A stretch of DNA of 64,000 bases from Burkholderia cepacia (GTDB lineage Bacteria; Pseudomonadota; Gammaproteobacteria; Burkholderiales; Burkholderiaceae), in the NCBI RefSeq assembly GCF_001039005.1, contig NZ_LDWR01000026.1:51806-115805 (forward strand), read 5' to 3'. Positions 36,007 to 45,139 of the stretch are shown one piece after another. The number at the start of each line of letters is the position of its first letter. The first letter of the stretch is position 1. The notes beneath the pieces were generated by a model. The model saw only the letters and a list, made by a program, of their open reading frames with translations. It had not been told where the DNA came from and did no database searches. The translations under genes and the position numbers were made by a program.

Positions 36007-37587
36007 ATGCATTCAGATGCCCGCCCCGATTCGCCCCGTCCGTCCGGCTCGCCGCCCGCGAAGCCCTCTCTCCACCGTAGCCTGCAGGCACGCCATCTGC
36101 GGATGATCGCGATCGGCGGCTCGATCGGCACGGGCCTGTTCGTCGCGTCCGGCGCGTCGATCTCGCAGGCCGGCCCCGGCGGCGCGATGCTCGCGTACAT
36201 GGTGATCGGCCTGATGGTCTATTTCCTGATGACGAGCCTGGGCGAGATGGCCGCGTTCATGCCCGTATCGGGCTCGTTCGCGACCTACGGCGCGAAGTTC
36301 GTCGACGAAGGCTTCGGTTTCGCGCTCGGCTGGAACTACTGGTACAGCTGGGCCGTGACGCTGGCGGTGGAACTGGTCGCCGGGCAGCTCGTGATGAACT
36401 ACTGGTTCCCGCATGTGCCGGGCGTCTGGTGGAGCGCGCTGTTCCTCACGCTGATCTTCGCGCTCAACGCACTGTCGGTGCGCGGCTTCGGCGAAGCCGA
36501 ATACTGGTTCGCGCTGATCAAGGTGCTGACGGTGCTCGCGTTCGTCGGCGTCGGCCTGCTGATGATCTTCGGGATCATGCAGGGCGGCCCGAGCGCGGGC
36601 TGGGGCAACTTCACGCTCGGCGACGCGCCGTTCGTCGGCGGCTGGGCGACGATGCTCGGCGTCGCGATGATCGCGGGCTTCTCGTTCCAGGGCACCGAAA
36701 TGATCGGCGTCGCGGCCGGCGAGTCGGAGAACCCGCGCACGACGATCCCGCGCGCGGTGAGCCAGATCTTCTGGCGCATCCTGCTGTTCTACGTGTTCGC
36801 GATCTTCGTGATCGGCGTGCTGATTCCCTACACCGACCCGAGCCTGCTGAAGAGCGACGTGACCGACATCGGCGTGAGCCCGTTCACGCTCGTGTTCCGC
36901 CACGCGGGCCTCGCGTTCGCGGCCGGCGTGATGAACGCGGTGATCCTGACTGCGGTGCTGTCGGCCGGCAACTCGGGCATGTACGCGTCGACGCGGATGC
37001 TCTTCAACCTCGCGGTCGAAGGCCGTGCGCCGAAGGTGTTCGCGAAGCTGTCGCCGGGCGGCGTGCCGCGCAATGCGCTGTATGCGACGACGGCTGTCGG
37101 CGCGCTGTGTTTCCTCACGTCGCTGTATGGCAACAAGACCGTCTACCTGTGGCTGCTGAACACGTCGGGCATGGCCGGCTTCATCACGTGGCTCGGCATC
37201 GCGGTCAGCCACTACCGGTTCCGCAAGGGTTTCCTCAAGCAGGGCTACCGGCTCGACCAGTTGCCGTACCGGTCGAAGTGGTTCCCGTTCGGCCCGCTGT
37301 TCGCATTCGCGCTGTGCGCGATCGTCGCGCTCGGCCAGGACTACCAGGCGTTCCTCACCGACAAGATCGACTGGGTCGGCGTGGCCGCGACCTACATCGG
37401 CCTGCCGTTCTTCCTCGCGATCTGGCTCGGCTACGCGATCGTGCGCAAATGCCGCCTCGTGCGCTACGAGGACATGGAGATCGCGCCGTGGATCGAACGC
37501 AACGCGACGCCCGAAGCGGTACCGCACGCCGAATCCGGCTACGCGGGCTACGTCGCCAGCCCGGCCAACCCGACGCCGGGCGCCTGA
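36007..37587 (+). CDS. Amino acid permease, LysP-like (APC superfamily)
   Basis: The 526-residue inner-membrane protein is a 12-helix amino acid permease of the AAT family. The first helix carries the family signature IGGSIGTGLFVASGASISQA. Later MPVSGSFATYGAKFVDEGFG and the helix 6 region SFQGTEMIGVAAGESENP are typical of lysine-specific and related permeases. It should be a proton symporter for a cationic or neutral amino acid. Its place next to a pipecolate-oxidase-like gene and opposite an ALDH7 gene suggests lysine. The ATG at 36007 removes a 63-codon arginine-rich extension that is not part of the family. The FAD oxidase follows after 135 bases. Confidence 0.88.
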   Translation: MHSDARPDSPRPSGSPPAKPSLHRSLQARHLRMIAIGGSIGTGLFVASGASISQAGPGGAMLAYMVIGLMVYFLMTSLGEMAAFMPVSGSFATYGAKFVDEGFGFALGWNYWYSWAVTLAVELVAGQLVMNYWFPHVPGVWWSALFLTLIFALNALSVRGFGEAEYWFALIKVLTVLAFVGVGLLMIFGIMQGGPSAGWGNFTLGDAPFVGGWATMLGVAMIAGFSFQGTEMIGVAAGESENPRTTIPRAVSQIFWRILLFYVFAIFVIGVLIPYTDPSLLKSDVTDIGVSPFTLVFRHAGLAFAAGVMNAVILTAVLSAGNSGMYASTRMLFNLAVEGRAPKVFAKLSPGGVPRNALYATTAVGALCFLTSLYGNKTVYLWLLNTSGMAGFITWLGIAVSHYRFRKGFLKQGYRLDQLPYRSKWFPFGPLFAFALCAIVALGQDYQAFLTDKIDWVGVAATYIGLPFFLAIWLGYAIVRKCRLVRYEDMEIAPWIERNATPEAVPHAESGYAGYVASPANPTPGA

Positions 37588-37722
37588 CGGCACGCACCGC
37601 GCCGGCCGCCACCCGAATGCGGCAGCCGGCGCCCTGACAACCCCCATTCGACGCGGCGCGCGCGTTCAGGCAAGATCGACGCGCACCGCCCATTTTTACG
37701 CCGTTACGAATCCTCGAATCGC

Positions 37723-38991
37723 ATGCAGAACTTCTACGAAGCCACCGTTACCCGCCAGCCCTACCCGCAACTGACCGGCACGATCGACACGCAGGTCTGC
37801 ATCGTCGGCGGCGGCCTCGCCGGCCTGTGCACCGCGCTCGGCCTCGTCGAGCGCGGCGTGCACGACGTCGTCGTGCTCGACAGCGAACGGGTCGGCTTCG
37901 GTGCATCGGGCCGCAACGGCGGTTTCGTGTTCGGCGGCTACAGCCTCGACAACGCCGACCTGCTGCGCACGCTCGGCCGCGACGAAGGGCGCCGCCTGTA
38001 CCGGCTCACCGTCGACGCGGTCGAGCTGATCCGCGCACGGATCGCGCGCTACGGGATCGACTGCGACCTCGTCGACCAGGGCGTGATGCTGGCGAACTGG
38101 TTCGACGATCCGTCACGGCTCGACGGCGTGCGCGCGCTGATGAAAAACGAACTCGACGTCGACTGGGAATCCGTGTCGACGGACGCGCTGCGCCAACGGC
38201 TGAAGACGCAGCGCTATTACGGCGGCCTGTTCGAACCGAACGCGTTCCATTTCCATCCGCTCAAGTACGTGCTCGGCGTCGCGGCGGCCGCATCGCGCGG
38301 CGGTGCGCGCGTGTATGAACGCTCGGCCGCGCTCGGCATCGTGCGCGAAGGCGCCGGGTACGTCGTGCGCACGGCGCAGGGCACCGTGCGTGCGAAGGAC
38401 GTCGTGTTCGCCGGCGGCGGTTACGCACGCGGCGTGTCGCCGCGCATCGAGCGCGCGGTGCTGCCGATCGCGACCTACGTGATCGCGACCGAACCACTCG
38501 GCGCGCGCCTGCCGGACGCGATCGACGCGCCGTACGCGATCTACGACACGCGTTTCGCGTTCGACTACTACCGCCCGCTGAAGGACACGCGCATCCTGTG
38601 GGGTGGCCGGATCTCCGTGCTCGACCGCGGCCCCGACGCGATCGCGCGCCTGCTGCGGCGCGACCTGCTGCGCGTGTATCCGCAACTCGAAGGCGTGAAG
38701 GTCGACTACGCGTGGGGCGGGCTGATGAGCTACGCGCGGCACAAGATGCCGCAGATCGGCCGCGACGCGGACGGCGTGTGGCACGCGATCGCATTCGGTG
38801 GCCACGGGATGGCACCGACCACGGTCGCCGGCGAAGCGCTCGCGGCCGCGCTGGCCGAAGGCCGGCCGGTGCCGGACGGCTTTGCCGCGTTCGGGCTCAC
38901 GCGCACGTTCGGGCTGGCAGGACTCGCCGCCGCGCAGCTCACGTACACGGCTTACCAGGCCCGCGACGCGCTCGCGTCCTGCCGCCGCTGA
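37723..38991 (+). CDS. amaA: FAD-dependent oxidoreductase, L-pipecolate oxidase-like
   Basis: The 422-residue enzyme has a DAO-type flavin fold. The dinucleotide-binding motif is VCIVGGGLAGLCTALGL near residue 25, followed by FGASGRNGGFVFGG. The C-terminal GGHGMAPTTVAGE contacts the flavin. It resembles AmaA/PuuB-type oxidases that oxidise cyclic or primary amines such as L-pipecolate or gamma-glutamylputrescine. With the ALDH7 dehydrogenase and LysP-like permease at its side, L-pipecolate oxidation to piperideine-6-carboxylate is the most coherent assignment. Its 422 residues are usual for the family. The symbol is by analogy to Pseudomonas. Confidence 0.75.
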   Translation: MQNFYEATVTRQPYPQLTGTIDTQVCIVGGGLAGLCTALGLVERGVHDVVVLDSERVGFGASGRNGGFVFGGYSLDNADLLRTLGRDEGRRLYRLTVDAVELIRARIARYGIDCDLVDQGVMLANWFDDPSRLDGVRALMKNELDVDWESVSTDALRQRLKTQRYYGGLFEPNAFHFHPLKYVLGVAAAASRGGARVYERSAALGIVREGAGYVVRTAQGTVRAKDVVFAGGGYARGVSPRIERAVLPIATYVIATEPLGARLPDAIDAPYAIYDTRFAFDYYRPLKDTRILWGGRISVLDRGPDAIARLLRRDLLRVYPQLEGVKVDYAWGGLMSYARHKMPQIGRDADGVWHAIAFGGHGMAPTTVAGEALAAALAEGRPVPDGFAAFGLTRTFGLAGLAAAQLTYTAYQARDALASCRR

Positions 38992-39106
38992 GCAGCCGCG
39001 GCGGCCGAAACGGCCAGGCCGATTAGAGCGGAAGGTCGGCCGGACGCGGATTTCCCACATGCTAGAATGGCTGGTCCAAGCTGCCGCAAAGCCAGAACAA
39101 GATCAC

Positions 39107-39781
39107 ATGAAAGCAGGAAGCAAGGCCGCCACGTCCGAAAGCCGCGCGCTTGCGTCCGAAGCGCGCCGCAAATACGATCCCGAGCAAACCAAGCGCAACA
39201 TCCTCGATGTCGCCACGCAGGAATTTTCCGCGATGGGCCTCGCCGGGGCGCGCGTCGACGCGATCGCCGAGCGCACGAACACGACGAAGCGGATGCTCTA
39301 TTACTACTTCGAAAGCAAGGAAGGCCTGTACGAGGCCGTGCTGGAGAAGGTGTACGGCGACATCCGCGCGCTCGAGCAGGAACTGCACGTCGGCGACATG
39401 GAGCCGCGCGAAGGCATGCGCCGCCTCGTCGAATTCACGTTCGACTATCACGACAAGCATCGCGACTTCGTCCGCCTCGTGTCGATCGAGAACATCCACG
39501 GCGCGAAGTATCTCGAACAGCTCAAGTCGTTCAAGAACCGCAACGTCAGCATCATCAAGACGCTCGAGGAACTGGTCGAGCGCGGCGCGGCAAGCGGCGC
39601 GTTCCGCAACGACATCGACGCGTTCGACCTGCACCTGCTGATCAGCTCGTTCTGCTTCCACCGCGTGTCGAACCGCTACACGTTCGGCGCCGCGTTCGGC
39701 CGCGACCCGTCGGCGCCACGCCTGCGCGCGCGGCATCGCGACACGATCGCCGACGCCGTGCTGCGTTACGTCGCCGCATAA
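39107..39781 (+). CDS. TetR-family regulator of the lysine/pipecolate genes
   Basis: The 224-residue regulator has a TetR helix-turn-helix at about residues 28-75 (ILDVATQEFSAMGLAGARVD, then TNTTKRMLYYYFESKEGLYE). An all-helical ligand domain with a C-terminal TetR_C-like segment follows. It lies 115 bases after the oxidase gene on the same strand and is the only regulator in the lysine block, so it probably controls it. The ATG at 39107 is preferred; an in-frame ATG at 39059 would add 16 residues without similarity. The effector could be a pathway intermediate. Confidence 0.85.
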   Translation: MKAGSKAATSESRALASEARRKYDPEQTKRNILDVATQEFSAMGLAGARVDAIAERTNTTKRMLYYYFESKEGLYEAVLEKVYGDIRALEQELHVGDMEPREGMRRLVEFTFDYHDKHRDFVRLVSIENIHGAKYLEQLKSFKNRNVSIIKTLEELVERGAASGAFRNDIDAFDLHLLISSFCFHRVSNRYTFGAAFGRDPSAPRLRARHRDTIADAVLRYVAA

Positions 39782-39816
39782 GCGACGGCTGCCCGGGCTT
39801 CCGGGCAGCGCCCACC

Positions 39817-39839
39817 GGGCACGAAACAGCCGTGCCCGT
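39817..39839. terminator. Hairpin between convergent TetR and phospholipase genes
   Basis: CGGGCACG and CGTGCCCG form a perfect 8-bp stem. A second hairpin, GCTGCCCGG/CCGGGCAGC (39788-39809), lies next to it. No T-run follows either of them, so this is a terminator only by position and stem strength. Confidence 0.4.
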
Positions 39840-39853
39840 CACGCATCAGCGCT

Positions 39854-41653
39854 TCAATCCGTCGGCGCGGTCGACGCCAGCGCGATCCGCGCCTTCTCTT
39901 CCGGGCTTCCCGCCACGTAATACTTCTTCGCCCAGCTCGAATCGGGCGCAAGCGCAAGCCGCGCATGCGCACCCGTGCCTGTGCCCGTACCCGTGCCGTG
40001 CTGCTTCGCATCGATCGCCAGCGCCCGGGCGCGGTAGTGCTCGTAGAGCCGCAGGAATTCCGCGAGATAGATCGCGGCGATCCGCTGGTCGCGAATCTCG
40101 AGCAGGTTCTCGTCGTTGAACTGCTCGGAATTGCGGCTCATGTTCGCCGAGCCCGTATAGACGATCGGATTCGCCCCCTCCGCATCGATCACGATGAACT
40201 TGTGATGGATCACGACGGGCGGATAGGCCGGCGCCGGCTCGCCCGGAAACTGCCGCAATTCCGGCTCGAAGCCCTGCGGCACCGTCGCCGCCGAGAAGTA
40301 CTCGGCGTCGATCACGTCGTGGTTGTCGCGGCTGCGATGGTACAGCTCGAGGTTCGCGAGCGTCGCCGCATCGAGCGTCTGGCCGGCCTGCTGCGCGGCG
40401 TCGGCCTTCGTCGCGCTGCCGACGTTGATCTTGTTCACCAGCCCGAACATCATCAGCCCGCGGTCGCCGGCCGCGAAGCACGCGTCGCGCAGCGCCGCGT
40501 CGGTCGGCATGAACAGGCAGAACGACACCGAATGCTTCGCGGCCGCGATCGCGGCGACGATCGTGTCGATCTCGGTGCGCTGCCCTGCCGGTTCGGGCGA
40601 AAACGCCAGCCGTACCTGCGCGCTGCCGATCGTCATCGGCGCGGACCAGCCCGGCGACAGCCGCGCCGTCTCCGCGATCGGCGGATTCGTGGCCAGCGCA
40701 TGCGCGCGATCGTTGTACAGCGCGGCGAGCGCGGGCGAATCGAATGCATGCAGCACGTTCGCCTGTTCGGTGAGCCCTTCGGTCGTGAAGTTCGCCGACC
40801 CCGTCAGCACACGCGTGGGTGTCGCGCTTGCCGACGCATCGGTCACGATGAACTTGTCGTGCATGATGTGCGTCTTGTCGCGCGGCGCCAGCGTCGCGAG
40901 GCCCTGCAGCGCGTCGACGGCCGGCTGGTTCGGCGACGGCAGCGGCGGCTTGCCCTTGCGCGCCGTCGTGTGCGCGTCGTACACGATCGCGAGCGACGCG
41001 TCGCCGTGCTTGCGCCCGAACGCCTCGAACGCGGGCAGCGCCCATAGCGTGTCGGTCAGGTGATAAACGGCCGACGCCGCGCGCGACGCGGGGTCAAGCA
41101 TCTCCGCGAACACCTGCTCCATGTCGTTCGCGAGCCAGGTGCGCAGCTTCAGCGCCTGCACGTCGCTCGGCGCCGCATTCGGCGCGAGGCCCAGCGCCGC
41201 GACCTGCTTCGCGAACGCCTGCGAGCTGACCACCGCGCGGTTGAACCAGGTGCCGATGCCGTCTTCGATGTGCGCGGGCAGCACGACGTCGCACACGCCG
41301 GCTTGCGCGTCGAGCACCTGCAGGTCCGCCGGCGTGCCGACGACCGGATACACGTCGTAGCGAAACGATGCATCGCGGTCCTGAGGATCGATGCGCGCGT
41401 CCCACCACATGAATTTCTGGATCGGCGCCTGGTCGGTCGGCGCGTCGCCCTGCGTGTCGGCGGCCGGGCCGTCGAACGTCAGGCGGTTCGGCAGCCAGCT
41501 GTTCGGCGCGCGCGTCTTGCCGTCGGCCGACCAGAATCCCGGCGTGCGCCGGATCGCGAAGCCGAGGAAATCGGACCGCGACGCCGCATCGGGCCAGTCG
41601 AAGGCCAGCAGGACGAGAGTGGGGGAAAGATAGCTGCGCACGCTGACGGACAT
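39854..41653 (-). CDS. Phospholipase D-like protein with two HKD motifs
   Basis: The 599-residue protein has two copies of the phospholipase D catalytic motif: HDKFIVTDASASATPTRVLT near residue 265 and HHKFIVIDAEGANPIVYTG near 495, each followed by GSAN. Two HKD motifs form one active site that hydrolyses or transfers phosphodiester bonds of lipids or nucleic acids. No signal peptide is visible, so it is cytosolic or exported by a specialised route such as type VI secretion, where PLD effectors are known. No immunity candidate or VgrG adjoins it, so an effector role is speculative. AGGGAG before the ATG supports the start at 41653. Confidence 0.88.
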   Translation of the reverse strand: MSVSVRSYLSPTLVLLAFDWPDAASRSDFLGFAIRRTPGFWSADGKTRAPNSWLPNRLTFDGPAADTQGDAPTDQAPIQKFMWWDARIDPQDRDASFRYDVYPVVGTPADLQVLDAQAGVCDVVLPAHIEDGIGTWFNRAVVSSQAFAKQVAALGLAPNAAPSDVQALKLRTWLANDMEQVFAEMLDPASRAASAVYHLTDTLWALPAFEAFGRKHGDASLAIVYDAHTTARKGKPPLPSPNQPAVDALQGLATLAPRDKTHIMHDKFIVTDASASATPTRVLTGSANFTTEGLTEQANVLHAFDSPALAALYNDRAHALATNPPIAETARLSPGWSAPMTIGSAQVRLAFSPEPAGQRTEIDTIVAAIAAAKHSVSFCLFMPTDAALRDACFAAGDRGLMMFGLVNKINVGSATKADAAQQAGQTLDAATLANLELYHRSRDNHDVIDAEYFSAATVPQGFEPELRQFPGEPAPAYPPVVIHHKFIVIDAEGANPIVYTGSANMSRNSEQFNDENLLEIRDQRIAAIYLAEFLRLYEHYRARALAIDAKQHGTGTGTGTGAHARLALAPDSSWAKKYYVAGSPEEKARIALASTAPTD

Positions 41654-41758
41654 TCGTTGCTCCCTGGCCCTGCGGCCGGTCGAGATGAATGGGTCAGTGT
41701 TGACGGCGGTTCTTCCCGCGGGATGACGGTTCGATGAACCTTGTATGTCGGACGCGCG

Positions 41759-42517
41759 TCAGTCGCACACCAGCAGCTCGATCCCGCGTGCGGTCAACGC
41801 GCGGCGCAGCGCCTTGTCGGGCGCGCGTTCGGTCACGAGATAACGCGCGGCGGCGGTGCCGTTGATCCGCACCGGCGTCACGCGGCCGAATTTCGAATGG
41901 TCGGCGACGATGATCGCCGTGCCGGCCGCCGCGATCATCCGGCTGCGCACCTCGGCCGCGAGCCGCGAGTAGTCGGTGCATTCGCCGTCGGGCGTGATGC
42001 CGCCAGCGCCGACGAACGCGAAATCGACGTGGTATTGCGCGAGCTGGTGGATCGTGTCGAGCCCGAAGGTTGCGTCCTCATCGTCCGACAGCTCGCCGCC
42101 GAGCAGCGTCACGCGGTTGCCATTGCGCCGCGCGAGCACGAACGCGGTGCGCCAGTCGTTCGTATAGATCGACAGCCGGTGCCGGTCGGCGAGCGCAAGC
42201 GCGACCGCATGCGGCGTGCTGCCCGAATCGATCAGCACCGATGCATCGTCGGGCACGAATTCGGCCGCGCGCCGCCCGATCGTGCGCTTCGCTTCGGCGT
42301 TCGCGGCTTCGCGCTCGGACAGGCTCGGCTCGCGGCGATCCGCGGCCAGCGCGCCGCCGTGCGTCATCACGAGCAGGCCGCGCGCGGCAAGCGCATTCAA
42401 ATCGCGCCGCACCGTTTCGCGCGACACGTCGAGCGAACGCACGAGTTCCGCGACCGACAACGCGCCCGATCGTCCGAGCTCCGACAGGATGAATTGATGA
42501 CGTTGTTCCGCCAGCAT
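41759..42517 (-). CDS. DeoR-family transcriptional regulator
   Basis: The 252-residue regulator has the N-terminal DeoR helix-turn-helix with ALSVAELVRSLDVSRETVRR and the family hallmark RDLNALAARGLL. A sugar-phosphate sensor domain follows, with IDSGSTPHAVA, TLLGGELSDDEDATFG and the end HSKFGRVTP. DeoR proteins usually repress sugar-catabolic or transport operons and are released by a phosphorylated sugar. No such operon is adjacent, so its target lies elsewhere or is the gene itself. The start at 42517 (MLAEQRHQFIL) is the standard family N-terminus; longer frames upstream are non-coding. Confidence 0.9.
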   Translation of the reverse strand: MLAEQRHQFILSELGRSGALSVAELVRSLDVSRETVRRDLNALAARGLLVMTHGGALAADRREPSLSEREAANAEAKRTIGRRAAEFVPDDASVLIDSGSTPHAVALALADRHRLSIYTNDWRTAFVLARRNGNRVTLLGGELSDDEDATFGLDTIHQLAQYHVDFAFVGAGGITPDGECTDYSRLAAEVRSRMIAAAGTAIIVADHSKFGRVTPVRINGTAAARYLVTERAPDKALRRALTARGIELLVCD

Positions 42518-42725
42518 CGCGTGTGCGCCCGAGGCGACTGGTAATGGGTAAGCCGGCCATTGTATTACGGACGTTTGACCGACATTTGACGGCGGCGCGA
42601 AACGCGGCCGGCCGTGTTCCCCGAAAGCGAAATTCAGTATTGCCTGACGCGCGCGAATCGGCGCGGCGCCGGTTGCTACACTTCGAGCTTCGCCGAACGA
42701 CAGACCAAGCCAAGGGGCTCTCGCA

Positions 42726-42911
42726 ATGTATCGCAAAGGCAGTGTGATCGAAATCCAGTTTCCGCCCGAACGGCTCAACGACGCGGCCGGCGATCCATAC
42801 TGGATCGACCTGACGCTCGACGAGGCCCGCCGGCTGTACGAGCAGCTCGCCGCGCGCTTCGCGACCGACGCGCGCGCCAACCAGCCGCTCGATACGTTCT
42901 CGATCGACTGA
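42726..42911 (+). CDS. Small hypothetical protein (61 residues)
   Basis: The 61-residue protein starts MYRKGSVIEIQFPPERLNDA and contains LTLDEARRLYEQLAARFATD, a likely amphipathic helix. It has normal codon use and an AAGGGG ribosome-binding site 8 bases before the ATG. Its acid/base balance is that of a small cytosolic protein. I do not recognise the family; the coding signs are good but the function is open. Confidence 0.65.
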   Translation: MYRKGSVIEIQFPPERLNDAAGDPYWIDLTLDEARRLYEQLAARFATDARANQPLDTFSID

Positions 42912-43070
42912 TCTCCGCTTCATCACGCTCGCCCGTCCGCGGCGCACGCCACCGCATCCTCGCGATAGGCGGCATGAGATGAGTGCAGGATTCGACAAGA
43001 CGCCGGCGTCGCCTCCCCCGATACTGGCCGACTTCACGGTTCTGTCCGGCCGCCTCGCGGCCCGCCTCGC

Positions 43071-43940
43071 ATGCTTACCTCGCTCGTCGCCGCCGCTTTC
43101 GTCGCGCTCTGGTCCACCGGCTTCATCGTTGCGCGAGCAATCAAGCCCTACGCCGATCCCAACCTGTTCCTGCTCGCGCGTTTCGCGGGCACGGCCGCGC
43201 TGTTCGGCATGGTGGCGCTCGTCGCACGCGCGCCGTGGCCGGCCCGCCGCGAATGGCCGCGCCACCTGATCGCGGGCGCGCTGCTGCAGGGCGTCTATCT
43301 CGGCGCGAGTTACTGGGCCGTCGCGCAAGGGCTGAACGCGGGCGTCATGGCGCTGCTCGGCGCGCTGCAGCCGCTCGCCACCGCCGTGCTCGCCGTGCCG
43401 CTGTTCAACGAGCGCCTGGCCAAGCGCGGCTGGCTCGGGATGGCGCTCGGGCTGGCCGGCGTCGCGCTCGTGCTGGCACCGAAGGTCGCGGGCGGCGTCG
43501 CGCCGCCACCGGGTGCGGCGCCCGCGTGGCTCGTGGTCGCCGTGTCAGTACTCGCGGTCGGGTCGATCACCGCCGGTTCGCTGTACCAGAAGGGCAAGCT
43601 CGCGCAGAGCGACCTGCGCACCGCGGTCGCCGTGCAGAACTTCGGCGCGGCGCTCGTCGCGGCGATCTTCGTCGTGCTGCTGCACGAGACGCGCTGGATC
43701 GGCGCGCCGGCGCTGTGGGTGTCGCTCGTGTGGGGCGTCGTGTTCCTGTCCGGCGGCGCGGTCACGATGCTGATGTGGATGCTGCGGCGCGGCAACGCCG
43801 CGCGCGCGACGTCGCTGCTGTTCCTCGCGCCGCCGCTCGCCGCGCTGCAGGGCTACCTGTTGTTCGGCGAAACGCTCGCGGCGATCCAGCTCGCCGGCTT
43901 CGCGCTGGCGCTGGTGGGGGTCGTGCTCGCGCGGCGCTGA
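43071..43940 (+). CDS. EamA/DMT-family transporter
   Basis: The 289-residue protein has ten membrane helices in two EamA repeats. The first starts with VAAAFVALWSTGFIVARAIKP, and the internal GVMALLGALQPLATAVLAVPLF ends it. The second half starts near residue 150 and ends with LFGETLAAIQLAGFALALVGVVLARR. DMT proteins of this kind export amino acids, nucleosides or other small metabolites; the substrate is unknown. The genes around it are unrelated. Confidence 0.88.
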   Translation: MLTSLVAAAFVALWSTGFIVARAIKPYADPNLFLLARFAGTAALFGMVALVARAPWPARREWPRHLIAGALLQGVYLGASYWAVAQGLNAGVMALLGALQPLATAVLAVPLFNERLAKRGWLGMALGLAGVALVLAPKVAGGVAPPPGAAPAWLVVAVSVLAVGSITAGSLYQKGKLAQSDLRTAVAVQNFGAALVAAIFVVLLHETRWIGAPALWVSLVWGVVFLSGGAVTMLMWMLRRGNAARATSLLFLAPPLAALQGYLLFGETLAAIQLAGFALALVGVVLARR

Positions 43941-44155
43941 CGCCAGCCATCGATCGGGCCGGCACCGTCATCGAGGCCGCGCACGCGGATGCCCTTCGCG
44001 CGGCATCCTGCACCCGCCCGGCGCACCGTGCACCACGGCGATGCAGCGCGTCTCGCCGAAGCAACGCAAGGCCGCCGGATCGCACGCCCGGCGCGGCGCC
44101 CCGCCACGATTGCGCTTATGATGGGCGCCTTGCATTTCGTTCCGGAACTCCCTTC

Positions 44156-45004
44156 ATGACATCCGCCGATTACGCCAGCCGCCAACGCGCGATCATTGCC
44201 GAACTGAACGTCGCCCCGCAATTCGACGCCGAGGCCGAGATCGCCCGCCGCGTCGAATTCCTCGCGCAATACCTTCGTTCAACCGGCCTGCGGACCTACG
44301 TGCTCGGCATCAGCGGCGGCGTCGATTCGTCGACGGCCGGGCGGCTCGCGCAACTGTCGGTCGAACGCCTGCGCGCCGACGGCTACGATGCGCGCTTCAT
44401 CGCGATGCGCTTGCCGAACGGCGTGCAGAACGACGAAGCCGATGCGCAGCGCGCGCTCGCGTTCGTGCGCGCGGACGAGACCCTGACGGTCGACGTGAAA
44501 CCGGCCGCCGATGCGATGCTCGCGTCGCTGGTCGCGTCCGGCCATGCGTTCGAAACGCCGGCGCAACAGGATTTCGTGCACGGCAACATCAAGGCGCGCG
44601 AGCGCATGATCGCGCAGTACGCGGTGGCCGGCGCGCGGCGCGGCATCGTGATCGGCACCGATCACGCGGCCGAATCGCTGATGGGTTTCTTCACGAAGTT
44701 CGGCGACGGCGGCGCGGACGTGCTGCCGCTCGCGGGCCTGAACAAGCGCCGCGTGCGCGCGGTCGCGCGCGCGCTCGGCGGCGAGGAATCGATCGTGACG
44801 AAAGTGCCGACGGCCGACCTCGAGGAACTGCGCCCGCTGCGCCCCGACGAACACGCGTACGGCGTCAGCTACGACGAGATCGACGATTTCCTCGAAGGCA
44901 AGCCGGTCAGCGACCATGTGTACGAGACCGTGCTGCGCTTCCACGCAGGTTCGCGGCACAAGCGCGCACTGCCGTACACGCTGTTCGACTGGCCGACCGC
45001 GTAA
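44156..45004 (+). CDS. nadE: Ammonia-dependent NAD+ synthetase NadE
   Basis: The 282-residue enzyme has the PP-loop ATP-pyrophosphatase signature GISGGVDSS at residues 51-59. Further family elements are GNIKARERMIAQYAVA, GTDHAAESLMGFFTKFGDGG and the C-terminal HKRALPYTLFDWP. It lacks the N-terminal glutaminase domain, so it should use ammonia directly and convert deamido-NAD+ to NAD+, the last step of NAD synthesis. The length and motifs are those of the E. coli-type NadE. It stands alone here. The start at 44156 fits the family; the upstream in-frame region overlaps the DMT gene's 3' side and is not coding. Confidence 0.95.
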   Translation: MTSADYASRQRAIIAELNVAPQFDAEAEIARRVEFLAQYLRSTGLRTYVLGISGGVDSSTAGRLAQLSVERLRADGYDARFIAMRLPNGVQNDEADAQRALAFVRADETLTVDVKPAADAMLASLVASGHAFETPAQQDFVHGNIKARERMIAQYAVAGARRGIVIGTDHAAESLMGFFTKFGDGGADVLPLAGLNKRRVRAVARALGGEESIVTKVPTADLEELRPLRPDEHAYGVSYDEIDDFLEGKPVSDHVYETVLRFHAGSRHKRALPYTLFDWPTA

Positions 45005-45139
45005 GCGGCTACCGCGGCGGAACGACCGCCGCGTCACAATCATCCGGCGCTGCCGCCCGGCGACTGGCCGGCAGCATCGGAGCCCAATCGCCGCGCGCGG
45101 CCGTAACGGCGACGCGCGGCAACCCGGCGACGGGCAACG

